In this document: in pieces, positions 55,458-64,000 of the stretch
Layout: each line of letters starts with the position of its first letter
How positions within the stretch are numbered: position 1 is the first letter of the stretch
DNA from: Cryphonectria parasitica EP155
Taxonomy: Eukaryota > Ascomycota > Sordariomycetes > Diaporthales > Cryphonectriaceae
Direction: 5' to 3'
NCBI RefSeq assembly: GCF_011745365.1
Contig: NW_024468916.1
Location: 1,471,630 to 1,535,629, forward strand
DNA: 64,000 bases
Position numbers and translations under genes: made by a program
The notes under the pieces: model-generated
Told to the model about the DNA's origin: nothing
Database searches by the model: none
The model's input: only the letters and a program-made list of their open reading frames with translations

Positions 55458-56739
55458 ACGGTCGTTCCTCGAGGGGTCAACGAGTCGTCAACGCTTCTTT
55501 GGTGATCCTATTTTTCAGTTGGAGACCAAGCCGCCTTGACCATGTGATGCTGAACCATCGAGATTCTCTCTCGTATTCTTGTAAATGGTATTTAATGTCA
55601 TTCATATTAGGGATGAAGAAGAAAGAGGGGAGGGAAGGGGAGCTCTCAAGTAGAGCATACGATTGCATGGTGAATTTGAAACTTGATAGCTGGTAAATAA
55701 TACCCTCATAGACTGTGTACCTTGTATAGACTAGCAGCATAGCCAAAGATGGAGGAGTTTGACCACAGCATGAATTTCATTGATAGATTGATCATCTTCT
55801 GAACCTCTGTTGAAGTGCTCTCTAATTATCTGTTGGGTCCTCTTTTCCCCCCATAAACAAACAGCCTAGCTTACTTTAATATCTACGTACGCAAACAATG
55901 ATTCAGTGCTCAAAAGAGTGTGGGCTATATCATGACTTTGTCTAAGAGCATGGTAGATAAAGAGCACGACTAATATCATTCAGATCACAACCAATACAAA
56001 CATGGCATGTATCTGAACCAAGCTATAGCTCGCTTGCCGCCCAGAACATTAGACATCAGAATTAATTTCCAGGTCCTCAGACTCAATTCCTGTCTGTGTT
56101 GGTTCTACTTTGTTGTCATTGGCATCAACAAGTATTTTCATCTTCTTCTGTACACATTTGGACATATGCTTGCTCCTTGCTGATGTACACTAAGTACTTA
56201 TTACTACTGCATACATAGTATTACTATAGTAATCCTCATTCATAATGACAAGCCTAGACATGCTTTTGAATCGCCTTCAGTCTTGGGTACATAGATCCTT
56301 CGCGGAGAACAGCACGAAGCCTAGGTGCAGAGCCCCATGAAAAAGATCCGTCGTGACAAAGCAAGATGGTGATGGTGAGAGTCCCCTGGCCCGTGACATG
56401 CACCCTCGAGATGTGACCCTCCTGTTGAGGTTTCTATCGTGACAATGGAAGATGGTAGCGGGGCCCAGCACGAACAGCTTGCTTCTCCCACCCGCAGGCC
56501 AAATTCTTGCTATTGATTCCATACCCTCTCAACCTGGCCCCTTTGTATCTCTCCTCCATTTCTGGAAACAAACATACAAATAAACAACCTGTTCTTTCCT
56601 TCCCAAGCAAGTTTTCTCTATCTCCTTCTTCAAAACAGTTTTTCCTATTCTTTCCCATTTGTAAACCTTCTTAATATCCCTTCCCTCCAACAACACCACC
56701 ACCCTCTTGTAGTTTCATCCTATATCATCATCGTTCAAG
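55458..56739. other. Intergenic between the PDR transporter and the STAND gene
   Basis: About 1.3 kb, A/T-rich in 55740-56280. Its last 150 bp are C/T-rich, as expected for a 5' UTR. No gene is supported. Confidence 0.6.
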
Positions 56740-59700
56740 ATGGCCACCGAGGACGGCCGCGCCGACTTGTTGACGGCCATGGACATCATCGAGTTCCTCG
56801 AGCTCGCAGCTGCTCTTTCCCAGAAGCTCGTCGGCGGCGAGGTACCCAAGGACCTGCGCTACACCCGACAGGAGGCCAGCAATGAGTTGGGCCATTTCCT
56901 CGAGGATGTCAAGAGCAAGGGCGCGCGGCCGAGGCCTGCGCACGACGTGAGCAAGAGGCTGGGCGAGATGGAGACGAGGGCGGTGGAGCTGGCCTCTGCC
57001 CTGAAGCGACCGTTCGACGAGGTGAAGCCTGGAATGCCAGGTTGGGACAGAGCTGCCCTTCTAGAAAAGGCGGAGAGTCAATCCCTTGCAGAGGATGTCA
57101 TCAAGTTTGCTGATGACTTCAACTCCTGGTTGACCACAGCTTGGCAGTAAGTGTAGCGCCTTCCTTGTGTGGCAGAAATACGAATCACGTATTCCCTAGC
57201 AAGCATTGTCACTTCCTTTTCGTTCTCATTTCTTTCTCTCTTTCTCTCTCTTGCTGACGCCAGGTCTTCCTTTTCTTGTCGCAGGTCCGATGACTGGCCG
57301 ACTATCAAGACAATCAACCAAATCAGAGACGACGCCGAGGATGCACGTTCACGCATAGCCGACGATATCTGCCTGGCAATCAACGGCATTTGCATACGCC
57401 TAGGCTTGCCATACGACAAGTTGACAGAGCACATCGTATCCTCCACCGCCGTCTCGTTCTCGTCCGCCACTACCGACCACGCACAATCTGCTTCTGCAGG
57501 CGTCTCGACCCAGCAGAAGGGTCACCAGAAAGGGCGGCCTAATAGCAACAAAAAGAAACGGCAGAAACGTCAAGGCCGAGGTTCCAAGCCTGCCGCGGGC
57601 TCTTCTTCCTCGACCAACTCCGCCGTCAAGAACCCTCTCAGGTCGGACTCCTTTCTCAAGTCGCAGGATATACTCGAATTCCTGGACATACTGGAGACTT
57701 TGATGCGGGAAGCGCCCTGGGAGCTCGAGATTCTGCTTGCCGTGACGCACCCCCTCCAGGACGACCCCGAGGACTGGCTTGACGACGCCGCCGAAAACAC
57801 GTACCAGTGGCTCTTTGAAGCACCCGTCGACGCAGACGGCCTCATCACAGACCAGGGATCTGCCCGGTTCAGGGCTCGAAGGAATCTGCAGGCTTGGCTC
57901 TCTGAAGAGAAAGGCGGTCTGCTTGGTATTTCTGGCGCGCCAGGCACGGGTAAAACGACGCTCGTCAAGTTGCTTGCCCACCACCCAAAGACGGTGGCCG
58001 AGCTGCAGAAGTGGGCTGGAGCCGAGCAGCTCATCATTGTCCCTTACTACTTTTCCAACACTGGTAATATCCACCAGAAGACCCAGATTGGTTTCTGTCG
58101 TACTGTGTTCGCCGAATTGTTAAGGCAGTGTCCAACTTTGACGCACGTGTACTTCCCACCATCGGCTGAGGCGTCCAAAACCAAGGAGGGCAAAAACATG
58201 GAGCGCTGCACGACGTCGACTGGAGAGCCCTGGCCCGTGAGCGATGAACATCTGGCCGTGGCGTGGAATCATCTGACCAGAGGGGAACTGCACGGATTTC
58301 GTGTGTGCATCTTTGTCGACGGCCTGGACGAGTATGTCGAGTCGGCCGGCGCCCGGATGTCAGACCTCGCCAATGCGCTCCAGATCATGGCCAACACGAG
58401 CGAGTGTATCAAGATTTGCATAAGTGCGACGAGGACTCTTGATGAGCTCCTCGGAAACCCCCTGCCTTACTCCAGCATTCACCTGACTGCGCTGCTCAGG
58501 GAGGACATCAAGTGGTGGGCGACCGCCGAGATTCTCTCCATGACGGAGGCAGAGAAACTCTGTCCCAATGGGGATAAGCTCATCTCGCTGCTTGTGCGCA
58601 AGTCACGGATCAACTTCCTCTGGGTGCGCGTAGTCCTGCAGAGCTTCGTGGCTCCGGAGTTCACCGCCGAGGGAAAGATACGCAGTATGACTTCCACCAT
58701 GATACGAGATGCCCTGGCCTCAGGACAACTGATCAAGATTGTCCATGCCTGTCCTTCAGACTTATATGGCCTGTACGAGCATCTCCTCAAGCGTCTCAAC
58801 AGTACTTGGCAATTCGTCGCCTCTGTCATGTTCTCTCTCGCCGTCCACAATCCTTTTCTCCAGCGGCCCAATGCCCTGTGGTTCTCATGGCTCCAGCCAC
58901 TCCTGCGAGATCTGGACTTCCCCGAAACACCGGTCGCGCCCTTTACAGCGGACGAGATTCGCGAGAAGCAGGAGTATGTCGAAGAAGCAGTGATGTTCAT
59001 GACGATGGGCCTGCTGAAGTTGCACTGGGACCACCGGGAGCCTCGAAAAAGCGACCAGTTCTTTGGCCGCAGGATCCATTTCTTCCACAGCACTGTGCTG
59101 AAGTTTCTCAACTCGCCACGGGGAAGCGATTTCTTGCTCGAGAGTGGCGGCACGACGGAGGCCCCCGATATTGGGGTGAGGAAGTTTACCACACTTCATA
59201 TGCTCTCGCGCCTGAGGATGGCAGAGATGGTCCTGGCTGCCAAGACCCAGGAGGATCCAAAAGCTGATGCCCACCGGCACAGGCAGTACGCGTCTATGGT
59301 CCAAGGCGTGATGCAGGTCGAAGGCAGAAAGATCGACGGATCTCCATATGTGCTCTTGCTGCCGGATTCATTTATGGAAGGGCTGCGAAAAGACCTCGAG
59401 ACGACGCGCTCCGAGGAGTCTGGCTCTGGCTACATTCGAAGTTGGTTTGCGAATATCCACTCGCAGCAATTGTTACCCGGGGACGCCAACACTCCACCGT
59501 CATTCCTCCATCTGGCAATGTACCAGGGACAGGTTCCATATGTCTTTGCATGTCTCGAGGACCGAGAAAAGTTCAAGGATGCCATCGGTGGTGCCAAGAG
59601 CAAAGAGCTCAACATGCTGCTGTCCGCCTTCTTCGGAACGGGTGGGCACAATGGACTCGAGGCAGACCTGCTCGGGCTGATGAACGAAAGAGCTGACATA

Positions 59701-60441
59701 CTGGGCTCCGTCACCTTGCGGTCCAGCCCGCACAAGGGGCTCTCGTCTCAGGTCTCCAGGCAGGCCAGTGTGCTCATGGTATGGATCAGCTATATGGTCT
59801 TCAAACTGATGCTTCCGGGCGACGGATTCCCCCAACCTTTTTTGCACCCTCCCTTGTACCGGGAGAGGATGGTTCGTCTGGCTGAGATTCTAGTTTATGC
59901 GCTCTCACAGCCTGAGAATGTGGACATGGTCCCACTGAGCTTTGTTCTTCTCCTCAAGAAGAAACGCGAGATTTCTCCTGCGCCGACGATGATGCCTACC
60001 CTCCGCTTGAAAATGCCCAAGGGCAAGTCGAGCGAAGCCTCCAGCTCCACATCTACTGTCGAGAAAGACCCTCAGAAACCCTCCTGGGACCGCTGGCCCA
60101 TCCCAGAGAAGTACACCAAGGGCGAACATAACATGACCCCGAAGCAGGCCGAGCTCGCGAATCCCGTCCATCCCTCTGGCATCGTGCTCAGGAACGACGA
60201 GACCCACTACACAACACTGAAGCAACTGCTTGTCACATACATTGACGAACCCTTCCTGGCCCAGGAGGTGTACGAACTCATCCCCAACGACCTCTCGCGG
60301 ACGGTGCTGCACGAGTGGAGCGATATCTACAAGAATGAGCTGCTGGAGGACCAGTTTGTTGGGTATGAGTGCACGCGAGTGGTGGCGAGTGATGGGACGG
60401 TGATTGGCGAAGGGGCAGAACTGTACTTTCGGTTATACTGA
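56740..60441 (+). CDS. NACHT-domain STAND protein (fungal NLR-like)
   Basis: Exons 56740-57146 and 57285-60441 (138-nt intron with two possible acceptors; the second, at 57284, keeps frame) give 1,187 residues. The N-terminal 135 residues are helical (MDIIEFLELAAALSQKLVGG, then YTRQEASNELGHFLEDVKS) and resemble SesA-type signalling domains of fungal STANDs. A basic Ser/Lys linker (about 214-238, KKKRQKRQGRG) precedes the NACHT NTPase: Walker A GISGAPGTGKTTLVK (about 352), Walker B VCIFVDGLDEY (about 475), and a sensor-like ISATRTLDELLG in place of the common SSRP motif. The region after the NACHT resembles the helical DUF7791-type extension of such proteins. No ankyrin, TPR or WD40 repeats are visible up to the C-terminus. 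Fungal STANDs sense non-self or stress and can trigger regulated cell death. The role here is inferred from architecture only. Confidence 0.85.
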
Positions 60442-62949
60442 GATGTGGTGACTCTGAAGGAGCCTCAGATGGATGTCTGAGATGAGTCTCGTCTCAACTG
60501 AGCACACTTGCGTCTTGATGAGCTTTGGGAGTCGATACCGGTGGGGTTGTCGGCAACGCGTCCTTACGCTGTGTGGTGGTCTTGAATGATCAGTGTGATT
60601 TATGGCCAGTGACTAGGTAGATCACTTGACTCGAATGATGCAACACCGAGCTGGTCGATATAGGATGCTTGATATGCCTAGTCTGACCGGGCGCACCGAG
60701 CAGTCGGTTTCGTCGAGTCACGGTGACAAATTGCAATCAGCAACACTGTGAGTCACTGTCGGCTAAATCGGACTTTTATGATAAAGGAGGAGACGCATGA
60801 GAAATAATAGGAAAAGAAAAAGGAAAAGGAGGAAAAAAAAAAAAAAAAAAAGGGATATCTCCTGGAGGGCGAGAATGGCACAATATTAAATGACGAACAG
60901 ATTAAAACCAATAAATCACCAAAACACGTTTTCACAGCAACTGTTTTCTTCTTCTTTACTCCCAACTAGGGAGATCCTGTGTGTGTTATATTATTTGGTC
61001 TCAAAATGAAGCCCGATGGGACGGTCCAGATCTGTCCTCACTGCGGGCTCATCCACCACGGCGACCACGAGTGGCCTTGTGGGCTGTTCGAGCTGGACCA
61101 GGAGCGCTGTGGGGCTCGGTGGTGGAGGGCCGAGGAGGGTTTTGGTGCTCGGTATTATGGTCTTGGGAGGAAAAGAGGAGGAAGGGGGAGTGGATTTTGT
61201 GGTGAGACTTGAACGTGGGTGGGTGGTGGAGGAGAAGAAGAAGAAGAAGGAAGAGGACGGGAACAGAGAAGACGATTAGCCTATCGAGTGGAATTATAAT
61301 GAGTAGGCAAGGGGCCAAGTCCATAAGTTTGGGATGGTAATAACTGCGGATAGTCTGACGCTGTTGTTAATAGTGAGTTTGTATGGGTGAGTTGTGTGTA
61401 TGTGTGAGTGCTGTTGTGGATATTAGTGGTGCTCACTTGACTTTACTGCTACTTGTGATGAAAAGACAAAGTGATGCATTTAGATGTGGGATAAGAAGGC
61501 CAGCATAATAGACCTATCTCTGTGCAGAATAATCAATTGTCACTTATTGTGAATATGAACCTGCGAGGTTTGCAATGGCCCAGACATAAATAAATCTGCA
61601 TGCTCGCTTAACGATTAAAACATTGCAGACCCAACAATCCGGGAACCACGCGAATACGATCATGAATGACGAGCAAACACCCAGTTTCCACAACTCTGCA
61701 GCAACTATCCATTCCCCGCCCGGCTGTAACCGAGCCCGTCCAGTCCAACAGAGAGATTATCAATTCTGTTTTCACTAAAAGCTCTGGACGCATCTGGCCA
61801 GGTCTTCGGGCTGTGCAGAATGTGGGACCTCTTCTCTCTCCTTTCCCACCAACTCTCGACTTTCGTAGTTCACTCTGATTTCTCTTTTAGTAAATGCATG
61901 CATTCTTCATTTTCCGTTTTGTTGTTAGATTCTTTGAATTATTGAATGCAAGGCACGCGTGACATGTCGCTCGGGGTCCGAATCCTGCCTCGTCATTTCC
62001 CGGGCCAAGCTTCTCTTGGACTTCAGAGTTTTTTATAGGAACGCGGGGGTATACAGGCGCAAGAGGGTCTGGACTGTTGTCGTTGTCGTTGTTGTTGTCG
62101 TCGTTGATGATGAGGATCATCACGGATTGATTGATAGCTAGTTCATGATGAAAAAGAAGGCTTACGGAATGTGGGAAAAGCAATTCCGGCTTGTGCCTGA
62201 TTAAAGGGTTCATATATGGTAGGTAGCAGTGTCACCCAACCAAGCAGTTAATACGAAGGCCCCCCTGTCTCCCTAAAATGTCAGGATATGAAGATGCGTG
62301 TGTGAGATGGAGGAGAATCTAGATCCTCCGCAGAACGCGTGACGGGGATACGAACGGATCACTCTCGATCGTGAGGGGGAAGGAAACCAAACCTGCCCAG
62401 GTCTTCCTCGGAATCCGGAGGGGCAAGTGAGAGGGTAGTGCATATGAGCCCATCCAGAGGGCAACACTGATTGGGGAAGCTGGGAAACATAGGCCCATGG
62501 AGTGGCGGCGACTTGGACCATCCTCGCATCCACATCATGGAGCCATCGACGCTGAGCACGTATGGTTTACCTTCCTAATAGACTCGCGGCACCGGGGCGG
62601 GTCTCGAAGGTGCAGGAGCTGTCAATCCCATACTCCGGTGATCATGACCCTATCTTGCGCTATCCGCGGCCTCGTTCACGATGTTGAAGCCGTGGTATGC
62701 TTCTGTGTGTGGGTGAGCCACAACAATATAATAATGCTCATGCCATAACCCCATGTCGCCAGCTTAGATCTGATTGTTGTCGTCGTCGTCGTCTTCGTTG
62801 TTGTTGTTGTCCTCCTCGTTTAGCAGCCCGCGTCGTCTTTTCTCAGTCCTTTTATTGATATATTCCCTCCTTTTGGCGTGTTTCGCTCTCTCTCTCTCTC
62901 TCATACACACATTCTCTCCCTGTCTCTGTTCTTTCGTCCTCCTCCTATA
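60442..62949. other. Intergenic, 2.5 kb, with one possible tiny gene
   Basis: It contains a long poly(A) run near 60835-60851, GAA-rich DNA at 61230-61260, and GTT/GTC runs at 62070-62110 and 62775-62820. A pyrimidine tract of CT repeats at 62886-62904 lies just before the DUF7029-like gene. A 68-codon frame at 61006-61212 is listed separately. Confidence 0.5.
61006..61212 (+). CDS. Possible very small Cys/His-rich protein (68 residues)
   Basis: An ORF starting MKPDGTVQICPHCGLIHHGD. It has a CPHCG...HHGDHEWPCG arrangement followed by ERCGARWW, which would suit a single zinc site (Cys-x2-Cys with His/Cys pairs). The conserved-looking, non-repetitive part is residues 1-50, and the tail becomes Gly/Arg-rich. 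The frame extends upstream to 60979 (nine more codons). I do not recognise a family. The composition could be chance in a 207-bp frame, but the Cys/His/Trp spacing is unlike the surrounding low-complexity DNA. Confidence 0.4.
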   Translation: MKPDGTVQICPHCGLIHHGDHEWPCGLFELDQERCGARWWRAEEGFGARYYGLGRKRGGRGSGFCGET

Positions 62950-64000
62950 ATGGCTGCTGCTCTCGCTATGCTGGCCCTGACGGGCTCAGCCCTCGCCGCC
63001 CCAAGCCCTCGGCTGGTGGCCCGGCAGGACTCTGACCCCGCGACCACGGGCAACGTGACCCTGGCGCCGGTGACGGTGACCTCGGACGACGCCGACAGCT
63101 TCGCCCCGCAGTACAACACGTCGCTGCCCTACGGGACGGACGAGTCCTTTGTCAGTGTGGGCCTGACGACGACGCACGGCAACGTGCTGCTGGAGGGGCT
63201 GACGAGCGTGGTGTCGGTGACGTGCGCGGCGGACGCGGTGAGCATCGTGTTCGACAGCGCCGACAACCTCGACGCGGCGTACAGCGCTTGGTCCCCGTTC
63301 CCTTACCTGCTGTTCACCACCAACCACATGGGCGACTGCGACTCCGAGCTCGAGCGCGGCTTCTTCGTCGCCGACAGCTTCACGACGGACGCCTCGGCCC
63401 TGACGCTCGTGGCGGGCGCGCAAAAGACTGACGTCAGCTCTGTTGCCTGTGAGAAATTGATCCTCCTCCTCACAAACTCATCAAGAGGAAACAACAGAAT
63501 GGGGAATACTGACGAAAGTGTTGGGGAGATAATAGCTTATATCAGGACCGACTTCAACGGCCTGCCGTTCCTGCTCGACACCAGCGAGACCAAGAGGTCG
63601 CTCGGCAGCGTCACTTTCAGCCCAGCACCGTTGAACTTCAACACAAGCCTGGTGGTGAACGATACAACCCTGTACTCGGACGACTTCTTCACCGCTGACG
63701 TCTCTGGGAGCCTGAACCTCTCCATCACCGTGGGCGGCACGCTCGTGTACAACGTTCTCAAGTCTGAGCTGGGTACGTACAATCCCTCCTTTTCTGAACA
63801 TTACTTCTCTTTTTTTCCCCCCCTCTTTGTCCCCCGTTGTTCACAGTGAGCTGATGAGATTGGATATTTCCTCCTCAACAACAGAGTCCCTGGAGGCGTA
63901 CCTCGAGACCAACACCACCTCGGAGCTCGTGCTGGGCCTGGACTTTGCCATCCCCTACAACCAGACGTTCGCCTACTCGTTCAACGCAGGCTCGAGCACG
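62950..64000 (+). CDS. Secreted DUF7029-like protein (5' part, runs off right edge)
   Basis: Exons 62950-63448, 63536-63772 and 63885 to beyond 64000 keep one frame. The product has a signal peptide (MAAALAMLALTGSALA) and a short pro-like stretch ending ARQD. A domain follows with VLLEGLTSVVSVTCAADAVS, then a Trp/Pro segment, then LLFTTNHMGDCDSELERGFF. As I recall, that TNHxGDCD...ERGFF signature marks DUF7029, usually followed by a second domain (DUF7223) in secreted fungal proteins. Several N-glycosylation sequons (NVTL, NTSL, NTTS) fit secretion. The function of the family is unknown to me. A start at 62878 is open but less likely, because it would place 24 residues ahead of a clear signal peptide. 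The C-terminal part is not in the window. Confidence 0.82.

Noticed and set aside
57265..57284. Alternative acceptor (CCAG at 57260-57263) for the STAND gene intron
   Set aside because: It would introduce a Phe/Ser/Cys stretch of intron-like pyrimidine sequence. The GCAG at 57281-57284 gives a better polypyrimidine tract and a continuous helix.

Overview
The window is nuclear DNA of a filamentous ascomycete (Pezizomycotina, probably a sordariomycete). The evidence is gene content together with many 55-90 nt introns that have GTRNGT donors and CTNAC-like branch sites, Ser/Pro/Gln-rich proteins, and 1-4.5 kb intergenic gaps rich in homopolymers and microsatellites. I saw no operon structure, CRISPR array, intact transposon, rRNA or tRNA. 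The species cannot be named from the sequence alone.

Layout. 1-8 kb: the start of a SNF2/Uls1-like ATPase (-, runs off the left edge), a Yrb30-like RanGTP-binding protein (-), and translation termination factor eRF3/Sup35 (+). 8-18 kb: a mitochondrial oxodicarboxylate carrier with seven exons (+), a Cys- and Gln-rich single-pass membrane protein of unknown function (-), the Tudor splicing factor Spf30/SMNDC1 (-), and a TCO89-like TORC1 protein (-). 19-33 kb: the cell-wall alpha-1,3-glucan locus, with a 2,396-residue alpha-1,3-glucan synthase (-) transcribed divergently from a GPI-anchored GH13 alpha-glucanotransferase-like protein (+) across a 4.1 kb gap. 35-46 kb: a mitochondrially targeted Ohr/OsmC peroxidase (+), a coiled-coil protein (-), a 68-residue protein (+), the RRM protein Vip1 (+), the CK2 beta regulatory subunit (-) and an intronless JmjC/cupin-like dioxygenase (+). 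50-64 kb: a full-length PDR (ABCG) transporter (+), a NACHT STAND protein of the fungal NLR-like type (+), a possible tiny Cys/His protein (+), and the start of a secreted DUF7029-like protein (+, runs off the right edge).

Most genes are unrelated housekeeping neighbours. The one clear functional pairing is the alpha-1,3-glucan synthase with the GPI-anchored GH13 protein. The same pairing is known in Aspergillus, where agt/amyD-type proteins lie beside ags genes and tune alpha-glucan. The most useful new observations are a 63-nt, frame-preserving intron inside the Sup35 prion-like domain, an 11-nt micro-exon in the carrier gene, the Asn-for-His change in the GH13 protein, repeated 10-14 nt poly(G)/poly(C) runs confined to intergenic DNA, and a NACHT protein with no visible C-terminal repeats. 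Exon boundaries were placed by eye from splice consensus and reading-frame continuity. All listed multi-exon models keep frame across every junction, but no transcript data were available.
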